From an uncultured bacterium (GTDB lineage: Bacteria; Actinomycetota; Coriobacteriia; Coriobacteriales; Coriobacteriaceae): 5,718 nucleotides of DNA. Where the stretch lies: positions 1-5,718 of the forward strand of contig CAJMPE010000125.1 in NCBI GenBank assembly GCA_905215275.1, given 5' to 3'. The position numbers and the translations under genes are program-made. The notes below the pieces were generated by a model. It was not told where the DNA came from, made no database searches, and worked only from the letters and a program-made list of their open reading frames with translations. Shown one piece after another: positions 1-5,718 of the stretch. Numbering within the stretch: position 1 is the stretch's first letter; the number at the start of each line of letters is the position of its first letter.

Positions 1-2094
1 CATCAGGTCGGAAAGCTCGTCGATGATGATGACCAGGTAGGGCATCTTTTGCGGCGGGTTATCGTAATGCTCAAACTCGCCGGCGGCCTGCTTTTCGTTA
101 TAGGTCGAGATCTTGCGCACGTTCAGGCGCTCGAAGACCTTCAGGCGGCGCTCCATTTCGGATACCGCCCACTGCAAGGCGCTCGCGGCCTGCTTGGGCT
201 CGGTCACCACGGGCACGTAAAGATGCGGCAGGCCGTTATAGCCTGCGAGCTCGACGCGCTTGGGGTCGACCATGATCAAGCGAACGTCCTCGGGGAGCGC
301 GCGCATGAGCAGGGTCGTGATGATGGAGTTGATCATGACCGACTTACCGGAACCCGTGGTACCGGCGATCAGCAGGTGGGGCATCTTGGCAAGGTCAGCG
401 ACGACCGGCGTGCCCTCTGCATCGCGGCCGATGGCAAGCTCGAGCGGACCGCCTTTAACATAAGGCAGCACGTCGCCCAAGTTGACGTTCTGACGCTTTC
501 GATTGGGGATCTCGATACCCACGAGCGAGGTGCCGGGAATCGGCGCAAAGATACGCACGGACTGAGCAGCAAGCGAAAGCGCGATGTCGTCCTCAAGGCT
601 CGAAATCTTGCTCACGCGCTCGCCCTCGCCGGGCTGCAGCTTAAAAGTCGTCACCGTGGGGCCGGCAATCCAGCCGACAACGCGAGCGCTACGGCCAAAC
701 TCAAGCAGCGTGGACTGCAGCGACTCGGCGGTCTGTTCCAGCTCCTTGTCCGAAGACGCGGCAGAAGCGGACTGAGGGTTTGCATGCAGGATTTCGAGCG
801 GCGGAAGCTTAAGGCCGTCCTCTTCTTCGCCCTCGTTATCCGCGGGGGCATTGTCCGCTCCCCCATCGCTCGAAGTAGACGCCTCGACAGCGCCCGCGAC
901 AGCCGTATCGGCAACCTTGGGATGCTTGAGGAAATCAGGAATTTGAGGGGCGGCCGAGACGGGATTCACGGCGAACGGCGGCTCGGACTCGTCGACCTTG
1001 TCCGGATCGTCCTCCATCGAAAGCTGACCGGTCACTTGGCCGCGCTTGGCATGGCGGCGCGGCAGCAAGGTGGTTTTAGCAGTCTCGAGCGGGGACTCGT
1101 CATCATCGTCATCATCGTCATCACCCTCGGTAAGCTCAATCTCGCTCTCGGACCAAGACGGGTCGGGCTCACTCGTATTGAGCTTGGGAGCCGTCTTACC
1201 TTTCTTAGCGTGACGGCGCGGGAGCAGCGTGGTCTTAGCGCGCTCGGCCTCCACGGCATCGGACACGTCGACAAACGGATCCTCGTCTTCGTCGTCATCG
1301 TCCAGAACCTGGTCCGCATCGTTGCCCATGACCGTGGTCACGGCAGCATCGGAGGCCTTTTGACGAAGAATGCTCAGGTGCGGACGGGCAACGCCGGGCA
1401 CCGACAGGGCTTCGTCGTCACCCCACGGACTCGCGTTGACGTCGGCACGACGGCGTTCGGCAAAATCGGCCGCACGGTCGCGGGCAGAGCGCAAAACACC
1501 GCCCACCGAAAAGCCGATGATGACAAAGCCAACAACGGCCAGACCCAACAGGACCACCATCGCGATAGGCTTACCCAGGGCATTCTGCAGCGCACTCGCA
1601 ATAAACGCACCGATGTAACCACCCGAGGCGGACAGGTTATGCGGCGTGAACATAAGGTCGCACGAGTCGCTCGTCCCCGGTACCATCAGCGAAAGAATGG
1701 AGACGACGGCGATAAAGACCACGGCGCCGCCCGCAACAGAGCGCACGTTGAGCGGCGAGTCCTCGCCTAAAAAGAGCGTGGCGGCAAAGAGCAAAATGAC
1801 GATCGGCAGCACGTAGGCGCCCAGGCCAAAGCCCAGGTGGTAGAAACCGGCAACCGCAGCCGTAACGGGTGCGGTCGCCGGCGAAATCACGGCAATGAAG
1901 GACGCAATCGCCAAAACGGCAATGACCACGCCGGCGATATCGCGGTTGGCCGAAGGCTCGACCAGGGGCTCAAAATCGTCAAAGTTCGCCTCGTGGCCCT
2001 TATTGGCACGAAGATGGGAACCGGCACCCTTAGCAGATGCCGGTTGGTTGTTGGCTTTATTGCCTTTGGCGTTTTGTGCAGATCCGCGCGCCAA
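1..2094 (-). CDS. ftsK: FtsK/SpoIIIE-type DNA translocase, 5' part of gene
   Basis: Membrane-anchored hexameric ATPase that pumps DNA at the division septum and helps resolve and segregate chromosome termini. The first 698 residues are visible; the window ends on a codon boundary just after Walker B, so the rest of the motor and the DNA-reading gamma domain are cut off. The N-terminus is a basic, Asn/Lys/Ala-rich stretch. Four membrane segments follow, at about 52-71, 88-110, 120-138 and 176-200 (4TM anchor). A long linker, about 205-445, is strongly acidic and holds a duplicated 12-residue motif. The alpha region (about 450-535) includes SKISSLEDDIALSLAA and APIPGTSLVGIEIPN. Walker A is GTTGSGKSV (578-586, Lys584) and Walker B is LVIIIDE (687-693). 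The start is TTG at 2094: no ATG occurs in frame before the third membrane segment, and GGAGG sits 6 bases upstream. It is probably cotranscribed and translationally coupled with rnj. spoIIIE or sftA would be alternative names; the 4TM anchor argues against sftA. Confidence 0.96.
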   Translation of the reverse strand, partial: MARGSAQNAKGNKANNQPASAKGAGSHLRANKGHEANFDDFEPLVEPSANRDIAGVVIAVLAIASFIAVISPATAPVTAAVAGFYHLGFGLGAYVLPIVILLFAATLFLGEDSPLNVRSVAGGAVVFIAVVSILSLMVPGTSDSCDLMFTPHNLSASGGYIGAFIASALQNALGKPIAMVVLLGLAVVGFVIIGFSVGGVLRSARDRAADFAERRRADVNASPWGDDEALSVPGVARPHLSILRQKASDAAVTTVMGNDADQVLDDDDEDEDPFVDVSDAVEAERAKTTLLPRRHAKKGKTAPKLNTSEPDPSWSESEIELTEGDDDDDDDDESPLETAKTTLLPRRHAKRGQVTGQLSMEDDPDKVDESEPPFAVNPVSAAPQIPDFLKHPKVADTAVAGAVEASTSSDGGADNAPADNEGEEEDGLKLPPLEILHANPQSASAASSDKELEQTAESLQSTLLEFGRSARVVGWIAGPTVTTFKLQPGEGERVSKISSLEDDIALSLAAQSVRIFAPIPGTSLVGIEIPNRKRQNVNLGDVLPYVKGGPLELAIGRDAEGTPVVADLAKMPHLLIAGTTGSGKSVMINSIITTLLMRALPEDVRLIMVDPKRVELAGYNGLPHLYVPVVTEPKQAASALQWAVSEMERRLKVFERLNVRKISTYNEKQAAGEFEHYDNPPQKMPYLVIIIDELSDLM
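1045..1080 (-). repeat. FtsK linker motif, copy 2 (residues 339-350)
   Basis: Second copy of AKTTLLPRRHAK, followed by Arg and Gly. The peptide is identical to copy 1, but seven of 36 bases differ and every difference is synonymous. It comes 6 residues after a run of eight Asp (residues 325-332) and a Glu. Confidence 0.85.
1099..1122 (-). repeat. Asp-coding simple repeat in the FtsK linker
   Basis: Twenty-four bases made only of GAT and GAC codons, with period 9 (GATGACGAT repeated, third copy partial), encode eight consecutive Asp at FtsK residues 325-332. Gain or loss of units would keep the frame, so the tract could vary in length between strains (inference). Confidence 0.7.
1204..1239 (-). 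repeat. FtsK linker motif, copy 1 (residues 286-297)
   Basis: First copy of the 12-residue peptide AKTTLLPRRHAK in the cytoplasmic linker of FtsK, followed by Lys and Gly. It comes 14 residues after an acidic run (residues 265-272, four Asp then Glu-Asp-Glu-Asp). The same peptide recurs 53 residues later. I do not recognise it as a known domain or motif. Confidence 0.85.
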
Positions 2095-2095
2095 A

Positions 2096-3766
2096 CTAAA
2101 CCTCCATGACGACCGGGATGATCATCGGACGAGTGCGGGTACGGCTCCAGATAAAGTTAGAGAGCGAGTCGCGCACGGCCTTGCGAATAGCATCGGAACC
2201 GCTGCTCGTAAAGCTGAACTTGCCCTTCTCGATCGTCTTCATGATGGACGCCGAGGCGTCATCGGAGAACTGGTCGTCGATGGCAAAGGAGACGCCGCGG
2301 CCCGAGAACTCGATGGCCTCGATCTTCTTGTGCTTGAGCGAAACGATAGCGACGGCCGTGACCATACCGTCGTTGGCAAGCTTCTGACGATCGCGCAGAA
2401 CGATGGGGTCGGTATCGCCGATACGCAGACCGTCGACGTAGACGACGCCGGACTCGACGGGCGTACCGCGCTTGACGATACCGCCACGCATCTCGAGCGT
2501 ATCTCCGTTGTCGAGGATAAAGATATGATCATCCTTGATGCCCATCTTACGGGCAAGCTGGGCATGGGCGCGCAGATGCACGGCCTCGCCGTGGACCGGC
2601 ATAAAGTATGTAGGCTTGGCCATGGCCATCAGGAGCTTGAGCTCCTCCTGGCTACCGTGACCCGAGACGTGAACGAGGGCGCGGTTCTTATCCCACACGT
2701 CGCAGCCAAGCTTGGCGAGGCTGTTGACGACCTGCTGAACGGCTTTCTCGTTACCGGGGACCGGCGTTGCCGAGAGGATGACGGTATCGCCCTCGTGGAT
2801 GGAGAGCGTCTTGTGTTCGCCGTTGGCCATGCGCGAAAGGGCCGACAGAGGCTCGCCCTGCGAGCCGGTGCACATGACGACGATCTTGTCGTCAGGCAGG
2901 TTGTCAATATCGAAGGCATCGATGATATCGGCATCATCGATGTTGAGATAACCGAGCTCGCGCGCCACGCGGGTGTTGGTGAGCATGGAACGACCGGTCA
3001 CGACGACCTTGCGGCCGCACTTGCGGGCGGCGTCGCAGATCTGCTGCAGTCGATGGATGTGGCTCGAGAACGACGCGACGAACACGCGGCCCGGAGCATT
3101 CTTGATGGCATGCAGCAGATTGGGGCCAACCTCGGCCTCGGACTTGGTAAAGCCCGGAACCGTGGCGTTGGTGGAGTCGGACAGCAACAGGTCGATGCCC
3201 TGCTTGGCAAAGCGGCTGATAGCGGCATAGTCGGGCGTAACGCCGTCGATGGGCGTCTGGTCGAGCTTAAAGTCGCCGGTGTGCATAACGGTGCCCTGGT
3301 TGGTGCGGATAAACACGCCCAGAGCGCCCGGGATGGAGTGCGTCATCGAGAAGAAGTCGAGCGAGATGCCACCCAAATTGACGTGGCTGCCGCCCTTGAC
3401 CTCACGGAACTTGGGTGCACGAATGCGGAACTCGGAGAGCTTGCCCTCGATAAAGCCGAGCGTCAGCTTGCTCGAGAAGATGGGCACCTTGTTGTTGAGG
3501 TCCTGCAGCAGATACGGAAGCGAACCGGTGTGGTCCTCGTGGCCGTGAGTGACGATGATGCCGCGGAGCTTCTCCTCGTTCTCCAGAACGTAGGTGTAAT
3601 CCGGGAGCACCAGATCGATACCGGGCTGCGAGTCGTCGGGGAACATGAGGCCAGCGTCGACGAGCACCATGTCGTCGCCGCACTCGAAGACCGTCATGTT
3701 CTTGCCGATGCCATCAAGGCCGCCGAGCGGGATGATCTTCAAGGGAGATGATTTTTTAGCTGCCAT
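2096..3766 (-). CDS. rnj: Ribonuclease J, complete, 556 aa
   Basis: RNase J is a zinc-dependent metallo-beta-lactamase/beta-CASP nuclease with 5'->3' exonuclease and endonuclease activity in mRNA decay and rRNA maturation. The HGHEDH signature lies at residues 74-79, the same positions as His74, His76, Asp78 and His79 of B. subtilis RNase J1. Further metal ligands are His143 (MTHSIPG) and Asp165 (HTGDFK). The beta-CASP part carries TGRSM (257-261), CTGSQGEP (299-306) and HVSGHG (366-371), with the late ligand His392 in PVHGE. The C-terminal domain starts near 445 and ends RPMIIPVVMEV, close to the J1 terminus; 556 aa compares with 555 for J1. I chose the ATG at 3766 because MAAKKSSPLKIIPLGG aligns with the family start. 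The frame stays open 51 codons further upstream, but that peptide is Cys-rich and unlike the family. The gene follows pnp after a terminator and runs into ftsK with one base between. Confidence 0.97.
   Translation of the reverse strand: MAAKKSSPLKIIPLGGLDGIGKNMTVFECGDDMVLVDAGLMFPDDSQPGIDLVLPDYTYVLENEEKLRGIIVTHGHEDHTGSLPYLLQDLNNKVPIFSSKLTLGFIEGKLSEFRIRAPKFREVKGGSHVNLGGISLDFFSMTHSIPGALGVFIRTNQGTVMHTGDFKLDQTPIDGVTPDYAAISRFAKQGIDLLLSDSTNATVPGFTKSEAEVGPNLLHAIKNAPGRVFVASFSSHIHRLQQICDAARKCGRKVVVTGRSMLTNTRVARELGYLNIDDADIIDAFDIDNLPDDKIVVMCTGSQGEPLSALSRMANGEHKTLSIHEGDTVILSATPVPGNEKAVQQVVNSLAKLGCDVWDKNRALVHVSGHGSQEELKLLMAMAKPTYFMPVHGEAVHLRAHAQLARKMGIKDDHIFILDNGDTLEMRGGIVKRGTPVESGVVYVDGLRIGDTDPIVLRDRQKLANDGMVTAVAIVSLKHKKIEAIEFSGRGVSFAIDDQFSDDASASIMKTIEKGKFSFTSSGSDAIRKAVRDSLSNFIWSRTRTRPMIIPVVMEV
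2101..2105 (-). promoter_or_regulatory. Ribosome binding site of ftsK inside the end of rnj
   Basis: A perfect GGAGG Shine-Dalgarno core lies across the last two sense codons of rnj (Glu-Val, GAG GTT, plus the G of the preceding ATG). It is 6 bases from the TTG at 2094. This spacing decides the ftsK start, since no better initiation codon exists in that frame. Ribosomes finishing rnj (TAG at 2098-2096) would stop on top of the ftsK start, which suggests translational coupling (inference). Confidence 0.85.
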
Positions 3767-3780
3767 AGGTGAGTGTTGTT

Positions 3781-3787
3781 TCCTTTC
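3781..3787 (-). promoter_or_regulatory. Ribosome binding site of rnj, long spacing
   Basis: GAAAGGA is the only purine-rich Shine-Dalgarno-like sequence close to the rnj ATG. It lies 14 bases upstream of the ATG at 3766, longer than the usual 5-9. The bases just before the ATG read CACCT, which is not a ribosome binding site. Initiation at rnj may therefore be relatively weak or depend on leader folding (inference). No better start codon was found nearby. Confidence 0.5.
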
Positions 3788-3854
3788 TTCGAAACGGGTC
3801 TGAAACAACCGGCGGGGCGCTTCTGGCAAACCGACCGACGGGAACGTACAACAA

Positions 3855-3874
3855 TGCATCGCAGAGTCGATGCA
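3855..3874 (-). repeat. Perfect inverted repeat in the rnj leader
   Basis: TGCATCG and CGATGCA form a perfect seven-base-pair stem around a 6-base loop, 89-108 bases upstream of the rnj ATG. In the transcript this would be a stem-loop. If the candidate promoter at 3883-3910 is used, transcription would start about two bases before this stem. It could be an RNA structure in the leader or a protein-binding site on DNA; there is no T-run, so it is not a terminator. Confidence 0.5.
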
Positions 3875-3882
3875 GTAACCAC

Positions 3883-3910
3883 AGTATGATACCCATTTGC
3901 ACAACAACAG
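3883..3910 (-). promoter_or_regulatory. Weak candidate promoter for rnj-ftsK
   Basis: After the pnp terminator the rnj-ftsK pair should need its own promoter. On the minus strand the best spaced pair I find is CTGTTG (3910-3905), a 16-base gap, and CATACT (3888-3883), matching TATAAT at 4 of 6 positions. An overlapping TATCAT (3891-3886) is an alternative -10 without a good -35. The match is poor and the call is tentative; the rest of the 251-bp gap offers nothing clearly better. Confidence 0.25.
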
Positions 3911-3944
3911 ACCACCCATGCATCAAAGCCCCATCTGAACCGGT

Positions 3945-3962
3945 CTATCCCGCCGGGAATAG
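3945..3962 (-). repeat. Second small hairpin next to the pnp terminator
   Basis: CTAT plus CCC pair with GGG plus ATAG around a 3-base loop, with one bulged A, giving a seven-pair stem. It lies immediately beyond the terminator hairpin in the direction of transcription. It is followed by no T-run, so it is not itself a clear terminator. It may be a stability element at the end of read-through or processed pnp RNA, or chance. Confidence 0.35.
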
Positions 3963-3963
3963 C

Positions 3964-3994
3964 AAAAGGGCGACCCCCGTCCGGAGTCGCCCTT
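3964..3994 (-). terminator. Hairpin terminator after pnp
   Basis: Read on the minus strand, a GC-rich stem AAGGGCGAC pairs perfectly with GTCGCCCTT (3994-3986 with 3974-3966). It extends inward by three more pairs, one of them G-U, to a loop of 5 bases. Two T residues follow the stem and another two are part of it, so the U-tract is short (TTTT then GC). It starts 23 bases after the pnp stop. It probably ends most pnp transcripts, though the weak U-run leaves room for readthrough into rnj. Confidence 0.8.
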
Positions 3995-4017
3995 GTTGAG
4001 CTGATTATATGCGGCTG

Positions 4018-5718
4018 TTACTCGGCGTCGTGGTGACGGCGGGGCTTGCGGCCTCCGTTGTCGCCGGGACGGCGCGGACGGTCGTTGCGCTCGGAGCGCT
4101 CGCGACGCGGACGCTCACGACGCTGGAAGTGCTCGCCGTCGCCCTCGGAGGCACCCTCGGCGCGAGCCGGGGCCTCGGGCTTGTCGAGACGATCGAGCGA
4201 GATCTTGCCGCGATCGTCGACCTCGATGACGACGACCTTGACCTCGTCGCCCACGTTGAGGACGTCCTCGACCTTCTCCACGCGGCCCTTGGCGACGCGG
4301 GAGATGTGCAGCAGGCCGTCCTTACCGGGCAGCAGGTTCACGAAGGCACCGAACGGTTGGATGGAGACCACGCGACCGGTGTACTCCTCGCCCGGCTCGG
4401 GAACCTTGATGATGAGCTTGATGCGCTCGACGGCCTGGTCGACGGACTCGCCGGTGCCGCCGACAAAGACGGTGCCGTCCTCCTGGATGTCGACCGAAGC
4501 GCCGGTCTCGTCCTGGATGCCACGGATGACCTTGCCGCCGGAACCGATGACGTCGCGGATCTTATCGGTCGGAACCTGGATGGAGACGATACGCGGAGCG
4601 GTGCTGCGCGTGGTATGACGCGGCTCGGGGATCACATCGAGCATCTTCTGCAGAATGAAAGCGCGACCCTCCTTGGCCTGCTGCAGGGCGCGGGCCAAAA
4701 TGTCGAAGGTGAGGCCGGTGGCCTTATTGTCCATCTGCAGGGCGGTGATGCCCTCGGTGGTGCCAGTGACCTTAAAGTCCATGTCGCCCAGGAAGTCCTC
4801 GAGACCCTGGATGTCGGACAGGACCACGGTCTTGCCTTCCTCCTGGATCAGGCCCATGGCGATACCGGAGACCGGGCGCTTAATGGGAACGCCGCCGTCC
4901 ATAAGGGCGAGCGTGGAGCCGCAGGTCGAAGCCATCGAAGAGGAGCCGTTGGACTCCATGACCTCGGAGACCACACGGATGGCGTAGGGGAACTCGTTCT
5001 CGTCGGGAAGCACCGGGAGCAGAGCGCGCTCGGCCAGGTTGCCGTGACCGATCTCGCGGCGCTTGGGGCTGCCCATGCGGCCGGCCTCGCCGGTGCAGAA
5101 CGGCGGGAAGTTGTAGTGGTGCATATAGCGCTTGCCCTCGGTGGGCTCGATGGTATCCAGACGCTGGCCCTCGTTGAGCATACCGAGCGACAGGACGGAG
5201 AGCACCTGGGTCTGACCACGCTGGAACAGGCCGGAGCCGTGAACGAGCGGCAGATAGTTGTCCTTCACCATAATGGGACGAATCTCGTCGGCGGCACGAC
5301 CGTCGACGCGCTCGCCGGTCTCGACGACCATGGTGCGCATGGCCTTCTTCTCGAGCTTCTTGAGCGCCACGGGGATCTCGCGCTCCCAGGCGGCCTGCTC
5401 CTCGTCGGTAAACTCGGCGCGGATGGACTCCTTCAGAGCCTCGACCTTACCGATGCGGGAAAGCTTGTCGGCGTCGCGCAGGGCAGCGGCCATCTCGTCG
5501 TAGTGGGCGAAAATGCGGTCCTGGACCTCCTCGACGGGCTGGTCGAGCGGGTACTCCTTCTTGACGATGGCGCCGTTGACCTGCTCCCACTCGGCGACGA
5601 ACTCGTCTTGGGCCTGGCAGAAGGCAGCGAGGGCCTCCTGGCCAAACTTCATAGCGGCGAGCATGTCGTCCTCGGTGACCTCCTCGGCGCCGGCCTCCGC
5701 CATGGAGATGAAATCGCG
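4018..5718 (-). CDS. pnp: Polyribonucleotide nucleotidyltransferase (PNPase), 3' part of gene
   Basis: PNPase degrades RNA 3'->5' with phosphate, releasing nucleoside diphosphates, and can run in reverse to add tails; it acts as a cytoplasmic trimer. The reading frame is open to the window edge, so about 180-200 N-terminal residues (first RNase PH domain) are missing; 566 residues are visible, numbered here from the edge. The linking all-helical domain spans about 20-120 and the second RNase PH domain about 140-345. Its active site is intact: the GSSSMAS phosphate loop (serines 259-261) and, in the LEDFLGDMDFK stretch, Asp308, Asp314 and Lys316, matching E. coli Asp486, Asp492 and Lys494. A KH domain follows (about 375-435, GSGG loop at 392-395), then an S1 domain (about 443-512, beginning at YTGRVVSIQPFGAFV), then an Arg-rich tail. 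GSPKRREIGHG is typical of actinobacterial PNPase. The gene ends in TAA and is followed by a hairpin terminator. Identity is very secure. Confidence 0.97.
   Translation of the reverse strand, partial: RDFISMAEAGAEEVTEDDMLAAMKFGQEALAAFCQAQDEFVAEWEQVNGAIVKKEYPLDQPVEEVQDRIFAHYDEMAAALRDADKLSRIGKVEALKESIRAEFTDEEQAAWEREIPVALKKLEKKAMRTMVVETGERVDGRAADEIRPIMVKDNYLPLVHGSGLFQRGQTQVLSVLSLGMLNEGQRLDTIEPTEGKRYMHHYNFPPFCTGEAGRMGSPKRREIGHGNLAERALLPVLPDENEFPYAIRVVSEVMESNGSSSMASTCGSTLALMDGGVPIKRPVSGIAMGLIQEEGKTVVLSDIQGLEDFLGDMDFKVTGTTEGITALQMDNKATGLTFDILARALQQAKEGRAFILQKMLDVIPEPRHTTRSTAPRIVSIQVPTDKIRDVIGSGGKVIRGIQDETGASVDIQEDGTVFVGGTGESVDQAVERIKLIIKVPEPGEEYTGRVVSIQPFGAFVNLLPGKDGLLHISRVAKGRVEKVEDVLNVGDEVKVVVIEVDDRGKISLDRLDKPEAPARAEGASEGDGEHFQRRERPRRERSERNDRPRRPGDNGGRKPRRHHDAE

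Larger units (their letters stand above)
3767..4017. other. pnp-rnj intergenic region, no gene seen
   Basis: This 251-bp gap holds the pnp terminator hairpin, a second small hairpin, a weak candidate promoter, the leader inverted repeat and the rnj ribosome binding site. Open frames in it on either strand are short, and their peptides resemble nothing I recognise. I see no known riboswitch, T-box or tRNA-like fold, though a leader of roughly 110 bases is long enough to hold regulatory structure. Confidence 0.6.

Noticed and set aside
49..1770. Long plus-strand open frame (573 codons) opposite ftsK
   Set aside because: It is antisense to a gene with clear FtsK motifs. Its peptide is Arg/Gly/His-rich, low in complexity and without recognisable domains, as expected from the complement of GC-biased codons.
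1895..3751. Long plus-strand open frame (618 codons) opposite rnj and the start of ftsK
   Set aside because: It is antisense to RNase J, whose catalytic motifs are all intact. The peptide is Asp/Val/Leu-rich, matches no family I know, and has no ribosome binding site or promoter of note.
3767..3919. N-terminal extension of RNase J by 51 codons to an ATG at 3919
   Set aside because: The extra peptide is Cys-rich and unlike any RNase J N-terminus, and it would span the leader inverted repeat. With the ATG at 3766 the HGHEDH residues fall at the same numbers as in B. subtilis RNase J1.
3769..3999. Plus-strand 76-codon open frame in the pnp-rnj gap
   Set aside because: It crosses the terminator and leader elements, has no good ribosome binding site, and its peptide shows no recognisable features.
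4004..4009. Perfect TATAAT on the minus strand just after the pnp stop
   Set aside because: The -35 position 17 bases upstream reads CACGAC, a poor match. A transcript from here would run almost at once into the terminator hairpin at 3994-3964.
5689..5703. Met codon at 5703 as the start of a separate gene
   Set aside because: The frame continues upstream to the window edge with PNPase-like residues (RDFIS), and the protein begins in the middle of the PNPase fold, so this is an internal Met.

Overview
The window carries three genes, all on the minus strand, in the order pnp (3' part), rnj (complete), ftsK/spoIIIE (5' part). The DNA is GC-rich with strong GC bias at third codon positions. The proteins look actinobacterial: PNPase has the GSPKRREIGHG stretch, RNase J is of the J1 type, and rnj lies directly upstream of ftsK, as it does nearby in other Actinomycetota. 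My best guess is a gut-type Coriobacteriia (Collinsella or a relative). This rests on overall protein character, not on a database match.

Layout along the direction of transcription (high to low coordinates): 5718-4018 is the last 566 residues of polyribonucleotide nucleotidyltransferase, ending in an Arg-rich tail. 4017-3767 is a 251-bp intergenic region with a GC-rich hairpin terminator just after pnp, a second small hairpin, a weak candidate promoter, and a perfect inverted repeat in the rnj leader. 3766-2096 is RNase J, 556 aa, with all metal-binding motifs intact. 2094-1 is the first 698 residues of an FtsK/SpoIIIE DNA translocase. It starts at TTG one base after the rnj stop, with its ribosome binding site inside the last rnj codons. 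The visible part holds four membrane segments, a long acidic linker, the alpha region, Walker A and Walker B.

Functionally, the two exonucleases of opposite polarity (PNPase 3'->5', RNase J 5'->3' plus endonuclease) sit side by side and are probably partners in RNA turnover. rnj and ftsK look like one transcript with translational coupling. No mobile elements, tRNA/rRNA genes or CRISPR arrays were seen, and this is core chromosomal sequence. The most unusual item is in the FtsK linker: a 12-residue basic motif present twice, identical in protein but different at seven synonymous positions in DNA, each copy preceded by an acidic run. It looks like a selected short linear motif with no function known to me.
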